Shown here: piece by piece, positions 1 to 8,051 of the stretch
Position numbering within the stretch: position 1 is the first letter of the stretch
Layout: the number at the start of each line of letters is the position of its first letter
Source of the DNA: Acanthaster planci
Taxonomy: Eukaryota > Echinodermata > Asteroidea > Valvatida > Acanthasteridae
DNA: 10,238 nt
Reading direction: 5' to 3'
Assembly: GCF_001949145.1 (NCBI RefSeq)
Contig: NW_019091498.1
Location: forward strand, 304,564-314,801
Notes under the pieces: model-generated
What the model was told of the DNA's origin: nothing
Seen by the model: the letters and a program-made list of their open reading frames with translations, nothing else
The model's database searches: none
Translations under genes and position numbers: made by a program

Positions 1-10
1 ATACCACTCC

Positions 11-85
11 GCCCTTGCTGGGATTCGATCCCAGGTCCTCTGGTTCCCAAGCGGTGCTCTTGACCACTCCGCTATTTGGGTCCCC
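11..85 (-). pseudogene. tRNA-like unit A
   Basis: On the minus strand the A-box-like TAGCGGAGTGG is followed by a perfect T-arm, CTGGG-ATCGAAT-CCCAG. The middle contains TTGGGAA, which would read as a GGG anticodon loop if this were a tRNA, but the flanking anticodon stem pairs badly. The acceptor ends pair at only about three of seven positions. A second A-box-like GGCGGAGTGGT lies directly downstream at 2-12, leaving no spacer, so an adjoining unit is cut by the window edge. No T-run terminator follows this unit. Not a canonical tRNA gene. Confidence 0.6.
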
Positions 86-150
86 AATGTGTTTTAGGCT
101 TTTTCCTTACTTAAACTTTGGTTTTTTTTCAGTATATTGGAATTTAAAAA

Positions 151-229
151 GGTGTCTCTTCCAGGATTCGAACTCAGCATCACTTACTTTGAAGCACAAC
201 ACTTTCTCACTGAGCCACAAACCTCTCTG
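151..229 (-). pseudogene. tRNA-like unit B
   Basis: Minus-strand A box TGGCTCAGTGAG and B box AGTTCGAATCC. A TTTTT run (plus strand aaaaa at 146-150) sits immediately after the body and would terminate Pol III transcription. The T-stem is weakened (CTGAG against CCTGG) and the acceptor ends do not pair, so aminoacylation looks unlikely. Confidence 0.6.
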
Positions 230-299
230 AAGAACACTACTTTTTTTTTAAACTTAACCATTAGATTTACATTTGCAACTGGAAATTGAAATTTAAAAA

Positions 300-378
300 G
301 GTGTCTCTCCGGGATTCGAACCCAACACCCCACTCTTTCGAGCACGGCAGCTCCACACTGAGCCACACACATCTCTGC
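300..378 (-). pseudogene. tRNA-like unit C
   Basis: Minus-strand A box TGGCTCAGTGTGG and consensus B box GGTTCGAATCC. A TTTTT terminator (plus strand aaaaa at 295-299) follows directly. The downstream flank GAGACACCTTTTTAAATT is nearly shared with unit B, showing that B and C are the closest pair. Acceptor pairing is partial, about four to five of seven positions depending on register. Confidence 0.6.
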
Positions 379-441
379 AATACATCTGAGTTTTTTTATA
401 TTTAACCCTTAGTTCGGAATTTACAAAGTGAAAGAGAAAAA

Positions 442-519
442 GGTGACGGTCTGGGATTCGAACCCAACTTCTTGCATGTACACGCACAGCGCTTACCCAC
501 TCCGCCACAGCTCCCTCTG
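442..519 (-). pseudogene. tRNA-like unit D
   Basis: Minus-strand A box TGGCGGAGTGG and B box GGTTCGAATCC, with a fully paired T-arm (TTGGG with CCCAG, one wobble) and TTTTT at 437-441 just downstream. This is the best preserved unit. The D-stem GCG/CGC is present. The anticodon region TGCGTGTACATGCA can form a short stem, but its loop size and the acceptor register do not match a standard tRNA. Confidence 0.65.
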
Positions 520-584
520 AATGAATGCTGTGTTTTTTAAATATACTTAACCTTGAGGTTCAGACTTATAAAACTGGATTAAAA

Positions 585-662
585 GGAGATTGGCCGGGAT
601 TCGAACCCACGATCTTAAACTCAGCAGGACAGGATTTCCACATTGCGCCACAAACAGCTCTG
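585..662 (-). pseudogene. tRNA-like unit E
   Basis: Minus-strand A box TGGCGCAATGTGG (degenerate) and B box GGTTCGAATCC, with a TTTT run (plus strand aaaa at 581-584) after the body. It is the last unit. Spacer homology fades out after about position 670, marking the right edge of the array. Confidence 0.6.
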
Positions 663-1640
663 AAAAGGTAACCCACTGAGAAAAATGAGGAAGATTTTAA
701 GTTTGTCGTCAAACCTTGCATACATACAAACACTACAATTCTACTGTCTTTACAAAAACATTTTTTTAAGTGCGTGGTTTGAAAACGTTAAATGATTGTA
801 CTGATTGTAAAAGTATTACATGTACATACATGTACATTACAGTTGCATGGATTTCTTTACATAAAATGTTTATTTACAAAACATTTGTTTTCTCCTTACT
901 TTTTACGTCTCAAAATTAAATTTGTAAATCACACATTAAAGTATCAAAAGAAACATCCAAAATCATTAACTACAACGTGGGATTTCACTCCAAAATAAAG
1001 CTTCAGCCTACGGAATATTCCAAAGTATAAAATAATTCTAAGAATTCATGAAGATACAAAAGCAGAGTTTACCATCTGATGTAAAAAATAAGATGGAAGT
1101 CACGAATATATACATGTATACTCAGTGCGACAAGCCAATAGAAACAGTATTCGTGGGCGGGGGTCCTTGTCCCCGAAAAAAAAAAATGAAAAAAAAAATG
1201 GGCCGTGAAACAAAGGGGAAAATTACGGGAGTAATAAAAAAAGAGGAAAGAGGTTAACATCCCAACTTTGCTTGAAAATACATTGGAATTGATCACCTTT
1301 CGCCTTTAATATAATACATTTAAACGGCAGGGGAACAATTTCGACCAACGTCGCTTCAACGGTGGATTGTTTGGACCACAGAAATCGACCACTTGGCCCT
1401 GGAAATGGTTGCGCCGTTTATTAGTACCGCTCAGTCGACTTCTTTTATCACTACTAGAGGGAATCATTAAAATGAAAATAATCGTATACGAAATGTCGCC
1501 AACGACCGCTGCGAAAGTTCAGCAAAAACGGCAAAATATGAATGACGATGAAATTTTTACAAATGCTTGTAGTTCAATTTCAACTAAGGACGTTTGGGAG
1601 TAACTGTATTGCACGTTCACGTGCTCTGATTTGATGCAAT
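663..1640. other. No supported gene; AT-rich spacer
   Basis: Short open frames here lack coding character. The notable content is two overlapping-style palindromes TACATGTA at 817-824 and 827-834 and another at 1111-1118, an A-rich stretch around 1177-1200, and the palindromic E-box-bearing sequence GCACGTTCACGTGC at about 1610-1625. An open frame at 1367-1603 encodes a basic, leucine-rich start but matches nothing I recognise. Confidence 0.5.
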
Positions 1641-1820
1641 GCGGGCGATTCACAAGAGTACGTCTCAAACAGTTTGCAACGCGTTGGCCAATCACAGTGC
1701 GCGAAACCTGTCAACACTTTCCGAACGCGCATTTGCATAGGTCGACAGATGTCCCGTACTGTGATTGGTCAACGCTTTATACACTCTTGAATTGGAGGTG
1801 CACTTTTGTGAATCGCCCGT
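1641..1820. mobile_element. Foldback MITE-like element
   Basis: The left end GCGGGCGATTCACAA and the right end TTGTGAATCGCCCGT are inverted repeats with only the outermost base different. Weaker pairing continues inward to about 28 bp. A second inverted block, GCGTTGGCCAATCACAGT at 1681-1698 against ACTGTGATTGGTCAACGC at about 1760-1777, extends the fold. Both ends are flanked by AAT (1638-1640 and 1821-1823), which could be a 3-bp target-site duplication. It has no coding capacity. TIRs with a 3-bp duplication are known from PIF/Harbinger-type MITEs, but those prefer TWA, so superfamily assignment is open. Confidence 0.7.
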
Positions 1821-1833
1821 AATACATGGGTGC

Positions 1834-1955
1834 AAATGGCTGTATTTCTGCCCGCGAGCTCATTAATATTTTGTGATCCCACGGGATTTTTACATTAAGA
1901 CAGACCATAATCAGGAGGGATCATAGAAATATTTCTACAAATCCCGAATTTGGGA
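1834..1955 (+). repeat. Dispersed repeat, copy 1
   Basis: This stretch matches the reverse complement of 8052-8177. The shared core reads attttgtgatccca, then ggatttttaca, then gatcatag and gaatttggga, with small indels between. The match ends where the coiled-coil reading frame begins. It may be the 5' end of the same mobile family as the decayed gene that follows it. That link is inference. Confidence 0.7.
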
Positions 1956-2060
1956 CTGATAGATGCAGAGCTGGAGAAAAAAGAAAAGGAACTGGCTGAG
2001 GGGGTCAGAGAAAAGCAGAAACTAAACATGAAAATCCAGAAACTGGAAGAAAAAAATTAG
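1911..2060 (+). pseudogene. Coiled-coil fragment, likely N-terminal part of the decayed gene downstream
   Basis: A 49-residue open frame ends at a TAG at 2058-2060. Its last 32 residues (from 1962) are strongly charged, with KLNMKIQKLEEKN-like heptads typical of a coiled coil. After the stop, basic Lys/Arg-rich coding-like sequence continues in mixed frames to about 2200. No splice signal is obvious at the stop. I infer that it belongs to the broken gene at 2312-3345, because both lie on the plus strand, are adjacent and are equally decayed. It could also be an unrelated fragment. Confidence 0.4.
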
Positions 2061-2311
2061 GTGTTTACAGAGAGACAAAAAAGCAAAAGGTGATTCGAGA
2101 AGGCGTTTCAAGAACAGCGGTAAGGCAAGTAAGACAGCAAAAAAAAGGTGACAAAACAAGTAAAGAATCAGCGACGACACCAAACAAGAGATGGCCACAA
2201 TCAATGATCTGCAAACACCTAGTTTTGAATTGACAGGAATATGCAGCAGCTGCTCTTTGTGAGTGGGAAAAGATTGAGGCCGAAGATGGTAACATTGGAA
2301 GAGGGAATTCC

Positions 2312-3345
2312 AGTGGAAAAGAGGGAAGACAGAATCCGCATCACTTTTAACAGTGCGTTCTTTTTGCAATTTTCTTGGGCCAGACTGCTGAGAGCAATCT
2401 GGAATGGTTGAGGAGTTTAAGGCTGTAGTTGAGAAATCCCATCTAGAAGCACACAGAGGCAACAGATTTAACATTCTGTTTTCAAACTCGGCTGCAGTTT
2501 TTCATCACAGAGACCACTTTTATCAACTTTGCTCATCATTGGACCTATCGAGAGAAGCTAACATGTTTGTCAAGTCCCTGAAAGCTGACCAAGATGACGA
2601 TATTATTCCAGCAGGTATGAGGGCCATGGGCATGTTTTTTTCAACATGTATCAACTCCCATGATGAAAATGATTGAGAGCAGCATACATATGGATACAGA
2701 TAGATTTCATACACGTTTAAATGACAAAGTTGAAGAGTGGATGATAGATCCAAGTCCTATTCTTTACTTTTCCCAGAATTTCCACCAGCTAAAAATGACG
2801 TCCACAAGTCTCTCTATGCAGTAACAACAGAGTCCATCGAAAATCTCACAAAGCAAGCCCCCTCATATTTCACAACTTCATGGTGTGCATCTCTCGTCAA
2901 CTTGCCGATCATCTTCCTGGCGGTCGATTTCATAATGCCTCTGATGAAATTCGACAGCAAACGACATCCTGCCCTAAAGATGACATATCGACAGAGAGGA
3001 TTTTTGCAGGGCTGGATTATCTGCGTCGGAAAATGCCCAACGCAAATACAGTTGCTTTCGAGGGGATACTCTTGTGGAGCCTCAACAAAACTAGATCATG
3101 CTTGGATGGCATGGATCACAATCGTCGGGCAAAATATCTAAATGATGCAAGAAAACAAAGAAAGTCATTCCTCCAACTATCAGCGAAAAAGCAAGTTGAT
3201 CAAAGACAGAATAGCACAGAAACTTCAAATCAACAAAGATAAAAAAATAACAAAGCAACTAGCTCATACAAAGCAGGCAACAGAAAACACAACACATGCA
3301 GTCAAATTATGTGGGATGATTATGCACAACTGTAGAGGATGTTGA
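2312..3345 (+). pseudogene. Decayed gene of an uncharacterised, probably transposon-associated invertebrate protein family
   Basis: Coding character jumps between frames. Frame 1 (about 2312-2640) contains a TGA at 2389-2391, an ATG at 2404 and the motif HRGNRFNILF. The frame starting at 2651 carries MMKMIESS and continues to about 2770. Frame 1 resumes to about 2870, with FPPAKNDVHKSLY. The frame of 2880-3242 carries SRQLADHLPGGRF, then SERIF-like TERIFAGLDYL, KMPNANT, EGILLWSLNKT and a basic RKQRKSF tail. Finally frame 1 (3142-3345) continues the Lys-rich tail. At least three or four frameshifts and several stops show it is dead. From memory, proteins with RFN-LF-, LPGG-, SE(R/S)-F--LD-L and NKT blocks recur in cnidarian and other marine invertebrate genomes without an assigned function. 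I know of no reaction for them. Multi-copy behaviour suggests a mobile origin. Confidence 0.6.
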
Positions 3346-4198
3346 TTCTCTAAAACTAAATTCATGTACACAATTCATGTACATTCCCTTCTCTGATAGC
3401 ATTGTATAAGAAGTTATAGCAATTACACATATATAACGAGGTATTTTGTTGCCAAAATGTTTACCAATCAGGCCCATTTCCATATTGTTGTCTGATATAA
3501 TGTAAATTTTATTTTGGAACAAACGTCCATATAGAAACATTATTTGAACAAAATTTCATCCTTCTTGGTCATTCTGTTAAGGATTTACAGTGAAAACGCA
3601 CATTTAATTAGGCATTTTGGGTTTAAAAAATACAACTGAATGACGCTAATTTACATAAATCAGTCTAAAATTATTTACATATTTATCAGGAATAAAGGTC
3701 TATACTGGAACATTATGTGTTTAAAGTTTCATGCTTGTATGTAATTGCACTAAGATTTTATATTACTTTGCATACTAATTTAGCTGTACTTGGTCTTTTT
3801 TCACCTTCTTTTGCTTTCTCATTGCAGAAATCTGAAGAAATCGCAATATTTGTCAAATCCATGTGGAAAAATGGAAAACCTTAGCAACCCAATTTGTTTC
3901 TCATTATCTATGTCTTTACCACTAAAGAATTTACTTAACATAGTAATTCATGCTGTTTTTTTAAGGGAAAACTGGAAAATGTGTGTTTATTGGCTTTTTC
4001 AAGAAAATGGCTTAATACGCCATGCTAATTGGATATATTTTTTGACGATAACTCGAGAACCCAGTGTCGCTTTTAAATTTTTTTTACTTCTCTGTTTCTC
4101 TCATCAAGCTCTTTCATATAATGTATAATTCACTGTTGAAGCTATTTGTTTAAAAATGGTGTGACCTGCCTACTGATATATCAGTTCCAATGTGGTAA
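3346..4198. other. No supported gene; AT-rich
   Basis: No convincing coding sequence. A direct tandem repeat, aattcatgtaca twice, lies at about 3359-3383. A good-looking 3' splice acceptor occurs at about 3797-3826: a long pyrimidine tract followed by ttgcag. It leads into a short frame that stops within about 60 bases, and nothing pairs with it. The open frame 3790-4128 is low-complexity hydrophobic sequence from AT-rich DNA and is not supported as a gene. Confidence 0.45.
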
Positions 4199-5340
4199 TC
4201 AACACAGGGCCTTAATTTTTGGCTTGAGCTTCTGGTTGGCCTCCTCCAGTCGCCCCTTGGCATTTCCCTATAGGAAGGCAATAAGTTGATCATTTACCCT
4301 CCGTAGGTTCTCAGGTTTGTCGCACTTTGTCTTGTAGTGGCCGTCTTCACCACATCGGTAACAGACTCTTGAACGTGCATCATGTTGTCTACGCTTGACT
4401 GGTTTCTTGGCAGCTTGCACCTGACTCCTGGCCTGCTTAGGGTTTGCCTCGACAACACTCACATCCCCTTCTCCTCTTCAGCTCATCTTAGCCTGCTGTT
4501 CTGCTTCCTCTCTCCTCACCAACTGAAGCAATGTCAGGTAGGTAGGAGGGCTCTTCTTCAGATCTTTCAACCTAAAATTCACCAACAAAATTTCGTTGAT
4601 AAGCACTCCCTTTATAAAGTGCTCAATTAGAAGTGAGTCTGACTTTTCCTTTTGAGCCGCACCCTTTCGTTCCAACTTCCTCAATATACACCTGGAGTCT
4701 AGTGAGATGCTCTGAAGGGACTCACCACGACATTGATGTGTAGAGTGAAACAAAAGGCTCAGCTCCTGAGGTGACTCTGTACTTCCGAATGCTAGCTCCA
4801 GAAAAGCAAGGTATTCCGAAGCTTGAGGGTGCTCTCAACGAGGTCAGTGATGATACTGGCAGCAGGGGGGCGGAGAACCTCTCAAATGTCATCTCTTCTC
4901 AGAATCCTCAGATTCCTCTTCCAGTTGCCCCTGAACAAGTTCAATCCATGTGTCAAAGCTGTCCTCGTCCTTGGCAGGAGTCTTAAGAGCGGAGAAAGGA
5001 CGTAGCTTCCGCCCACTATTACTGCACACAAAGACATGGCTTTGCTCAAGGAACTCTTGGAAGGCTCTCCTTTCTGGGGTTTGGATGCACCTTGCTCCTC
5101 CACAATGTCCTTCACTAAGACCCGACTCTTAAAGTTCCCAGTGGGGTTCAAAAGGTATATTCGCAGCACCACTTCCTTGCCATCAATAGGGACAGTAATA
5201 TCTCCTGAAACAGGGAGGGTCGCTTCACCAACCTCACAATGAAACTCACATAGAAGATTCGTTGTTTCTCGCCACTCCTAACAGGAGACATCGACTAGGC
5301 GGTTAACCTTCTTTAATTGGGCCTCGAGTAATTGACTCTT
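4199..5340 (-). pseudogene. PNMA-like / Ty3-type retroelement Gag pseudogene
   Basis: Read on the minus strand, the order is as follows. First a short coiled-coil start (LLEAQLKKVNRLV, about 5330-5292). Then a region with LRIYLLNPTGNFKSRVLVKD. Next a capsid-like domain with SFDTWIELV, SEKR, RPPAASII, FGSTESPQEL, GESLQS, SLLIEHFIKGVL, and PPTYLTLLQLVRREEAEQ. Last a basic linker, a CCHC knuckle and a second coiled-coil tail ending at a stop at 4199-4201. This order matches Gag capsid proteins of the PNMA/Ty3 (Metaviridae-derived) group, which assemble capsids or were domesticated by hosts. The frame changes near 4985, 4885 and 4800. In-frame stops are at 5278-5280, 4889-4891, 4478-4480 and 4268-4270. 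No protease or reverse transcriptase is seen downstream, so it may be a lone gag-like gene or an element remnant. It is not functional as it stands. Confidence 0.75.
4322..4363 (-). other. CCHC zinc knuckle within the Gag-like pseudogene
   Basis: The minus-strand frame encodes CYRCGEDGHYKTKC, a C-X2-C-X4-H-X4-C knuckle with all four metal ligands intact. It is preceded by a Lys/Arg-rich linker (KKPVKRRQ). This arrangement is typical of retroelement nucleocapsid domains that bind RNA. It lies between the stops at 4478-4480 and 4268-4270. Confidence 0.85.
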
Positions 5341-5400
5341 TCAAAAAAGACAACGGTTCTTCACTGGAAAGAGGAAGTGCACAACCCAGAACGAAACTGC

Positions 5401-5432
5401 AAAATGTCACCACTGTCCGCCATGTTTTACAC
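5401..5432 (-). promoter_or_regulatory. Candidate translation start with Kozak-like context upstream of the Gag-like pseudogene
   Basis: On the minus strand AAAACATGGCGGACAG places an ATG at 5423-5421 in strong Kozak context. The frame runs about 20 codons to a TGA and is in a different frame from the coiled-coil start at 5340. It could be the original start separated by a frameshift. The same AACATGGCG string also resembles a YY1 site. Confidence 0.3.
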
Positions 5433-5980
5433 AAAATTTCAAATTAAAAAAAAATGCACTCTGCTAAGACCCAGCACAAGAAAATACCAATTCTCAGCCT
5501 ATGGCTCTCAAAATGACCCTACTATTGTGTACATGTATCTATTTGGCACCAGAATAAAATGTGTCCCCCGTTGTTTATTGCCGAGAGAAACGGAGCTGGC
5601 CCCCCCAAAAAATTATTATGAGGTCCTGGCAAGGTCGCCTTGAAATGTAAGCCTCGTGGCCCACATGGGAGGGGGATCAACACACGTTGGATCAGACAGA
5701 TGGATGAACCACACTTACTTTAAAACGCTGAACTGCAAAACTTTAGTCGAAACAATCTTGTACAGGGAAAATCACCATCAAAATCTGGAACATCAATGAG
5801 GACAGCAAAAAACTTTAAAGGTTCCCTGTTATTCAAGACCATTATAGTGTTTAATAAACCTGTACTAAATATAAAAAAGAATACAACGCTTTCTCATTTG
5901 TTTCTATCGGTTCTGCTGATTTTGACATTGTTTTTGCGCATTTTCACGCCCCCACTTTTGACCACCGTAAATGGTGAATA
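5433..5980. other. No supported gene
   Basis: Unassigned sequence. It includes one TACATGTA at 5530-5537 and two short open frames without recognisable domains or codon signal. Confidence 0.5.
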
Positions 5981-5986
5981 AATGGT

Positions 5987-6004
5987 CACGTGGTCTATGA
6001 CGTC
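5987..6004. promoter_or_regulatory. Paired E-box and CRE-like motif
   Basis: CACGTG at 5987-5992 lies inside the near-palindrome GGTCACGTGGTC. It is followed five bases later by TGACGTC at 5998-6004. These match bHLH-type E-box and CREB/ATF-type consensus motifs. They lie about 135 bases upstream of the THAP-like start at 6138 on the same strand, which suggests a proximal promoter. Function is inferred from consensus only. Confidence 0.35.
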
Positions 6005-6137
6005 CCGTAAAGAACCCGATCATGTAACGCTGGGACCACTGACCTCGCGACCGTGCTGCTTTACATGTGGACCGACCTATGAATCACACAGTATTTCTCA
6101 CCAAAAACTCTTTAGAATTCGGTTCTGAATAGCTAAA

Positions 6138-6293
6138 ATGCCGACAAGATGTGTTTTTGCAGGATACAATAATACACCAAAGGACAGTGCCTGCAAAGAT
6201 TTCCTAACACTTAGTGTTGCGGAAAATTTCAACCGCAAAAGTTCGCTTAAGGGCAAACTGGGACGGGCCGTCCGCTACAAGTGTCATCTGTAG
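6138..6293 (+). pseudogene. THAP-like N-terminal fragment
   Basis: A 51-residue open frame begins MPTRCVFAGYNNTPKDS, which resembles the start of THAP zinc-binding domains (usually C, then C five residues later, followed by a short N-T-rich segment). Cys5 is present but the expected second Cys is Tyr10. Further on, RAVRYK resembles the W--AVRR part of the domain, with the usual Trp missing. The expected phenylalanine-proline-lysine segment is not clear, and the frame ends at a TAG before the third ligand. THAP domains bind DNA and occur in P-element-type transposases and host regulators. I infer a degraded first exon. The match is short, so chance cannot be excluded. Confidence 0.45.
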
Positions 6294-8051
6294 TAGGCCT
6301 ACGTACTTATTTATGCCAACAATCTGACATAGAAAATTCCAATTTTTTATCTTTCACAAATCAAACAATACCGGTATACAGGTAGCCTACACAAAGCTTT
6401 AAGGCCTCTTATATTTAAGGATAGGAGTTCTTGATTTCACTTGGTACAATCAAGTCCCAAATCCGTACTTGTGGCGAGACTACATGTAGCTAGCTCAGTT
6501 CACTTTCTTTTTGAAGTCTCCACAACAACCACACAGGTTCAAAAGGCCTGGGCCTATTACAGTTTCACAGCAAACAGTCCCGCAACCACAACTCCTGCTT
6601 GGAGACTGGAGGAACTTGAAAGTCCAGTGACGGAGTTTCACCTCATGCAAGCAGAACAATTCCTGTCCTCATGAAGAGGAGACAGACAAGTTCACCTGAT
6701 GTCCAATCACCAAAGACTTGATCCACTCTGCATAAAGCGTAGATCCAGCGGTCCAGCCAAACAGTTCTTGGTTTATGCCCAACTGGTTGCTCTCCTGCAG
6801 AGTACAGTTTGAGTTAGCCGTGTTAACTCACAAAACAACAAGGTGATTCTGAGAGTAAGAGAAGAGCCAAAATATGCAATTCAACAAAAGGCTCATGTCT
6901 TTGCACAAATAATTTGGTGCGTCAAAGCAGACCTAAAATTAAATAATCCACCTAAACATGTTAAATTCTGGCATTAGTACACTTATTCAAGTTCTACAAC
7001 TTATCATGACATTGCAATTTGATTATTATACACAGAAAGTGGCATTACTCAAAGGATTATTGGTCAACATATCCATTAACTTTCATGTCTCTGTGTGTGT
7101 ATGTGATGCATTATAAACTGGGCTCCTGGTTTATAACACATGTATATACATGTACACGCAAATTGCCGTTTTCCCCGAAACATCAAGCAGTAACCCCAGC
7201 TCGCTCAAAAGTGTCATAATCATTTCATTATCCTTTACACAGTCTCACCTGAGAGCCACAAGCTTAAGATTTTCAATCAATTGGAGTCAAGAATTGACTT
7301 TTACCGGGAATCTTGCTTCTTGTCTGGGGAAATTTAGCCAAACATGTGCGAAAACATGGCGCTCTCCATGGTGATTCCTGCAGGCGTGTTTCATCATCCT
7401 TGAGGGCGCACTTCAGCGTACCGCATGGGCTACACATATTCTTCAATTTCTTTTCAATTTTCCATGGGTTCACTGATTAAATTTTTAGTTGTTCCTACAA
7501 ATCGAAATTACCTCCACTTGCAGCCATTTTTGAAGTGGCAATCCTCAACTTTCTTGGGCACTTAGGACAATTATTCAACCGTATTTTTCGCCATTCTTCT
7601 CTCAGATGAAAGCCCAAAGACCCAGGGAGTTGATCCTGGCAACGATTTACACAATCTTACCATTTTGGGAGCCACAAAATCTCCTCTTTCAAAAGATACT
7701 GTGGGGGACACATTTAATGCTAATGAGCTGGCCAGAAACTCTCACTTGAATTTAAGACGGCACCCCTAAATACCACCCATTGAAATGAGTGCAAAATCGA
7801 ACAGAAACAGTGCCGCCTGGTGACTCTCAAGGAGAGGTTGGCTTCTTGCTTCCCTTTGGAAATTTAAGATTACGGCCAGAAGTCCACTTTTCAATTTTAC
7901 AGGGGTTAGCCACAAGAATTTTTTTTATTCGGCCTTCCTTGAAAACACCCCCAAAATAGGAGTAAAACTATGCACTCAGCTCTCAATGTAGCCAACCACC
8001 TCTAGGCAAAACAATCTTGTGATCAAAATACGCCGGGTTGGACGCCAGAAT
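6294..8051. other. Long stretch without a supported gene
   Basis: Open frames at 6441-6674, 7019-7219, 7150-7374 and 7273-7473 have no recognisable motif. They overlap on both strands, so none is supported. TAGGCCTA-type palindromes (around 6294-6302) and TACATGTA (6481-6488, 7147-7154) occur. On the minus strand, about 6810-6690, a short stretch translates to protein-like sequence (ELFGWTAGSTLYAEWIKSL) that I cannot place. CpG-bearing CATGGCG/CATGGTG repeats lie at 7354-7373. Confidence 0.5.

Larger units (their letters stand above)
1..662 (-). repeat. Tandem array of tRNA-like units, period about 143 bp
   Basis: Five units on the minus strand each contain a Pol III B-box-like core (reverse complement of ggattcga) beginning at 21, 164, 312, 454 and 597. 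The spacings are 143, 148, 142 and 143 bp. Each unit also has an A-box-like sequence (TGGC/TAGC followed by nnAGTGG or similar) about 40-45 bp before the B box. Spacers are homologous: after each A box on the plus strand comes ctctga or a variant, then a run of T, then a ttaacc-like motif, then an A-rich stretch next to the following unit. Bodies differ in the anticodon region, so the array is old or was built from diverged copies. Acceptor stems pair poorly. I infer a tRNA-derived tandem repeat rather than a cluster of working tRNA genes. Confidence 0.8.

Noticed and set aside
184-508. Two minus-strand open frames with WVRIP-type peptides
   Set aside because: These peptides come from translating the B-box sequence and are typical false frames across tRNA-like repeats.
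1-662. CRISPR array, suggested by regular spacing
   Set aside because: Units are about 143 bp, carry tRNA-like A and B boxes, and have homologous spacers rather than short identical repeats with unique spacers.
1-662. Functional tRNA gene cluster
   Set aside because: Acceptor stems and anticodon stems do not pair properly in any unit, so standard tRNA genes are not supported.
1367-1603. Open frame of 78 residues
   Set aside because: No recognisable domain and no support on either side; likely chance.
1641-1820. True histone H2A-H2B divergent promoter
   Set aside because: No histone coding sequence is found on either side; the motifs lie within an inverted-repeat element.
2022-2474. 150-residue minus-strand open frame
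   Set aside because: It is antisense to the plus-strand relic with its coiled coil and RFNILF block, and has no domain of its own.
3790-4128. 112-residue plus-strand open frame
   Set aside because: Hydrophobic, AT-driven composition without motif; its start lies upstream of a splice-like pyrimidine tract.
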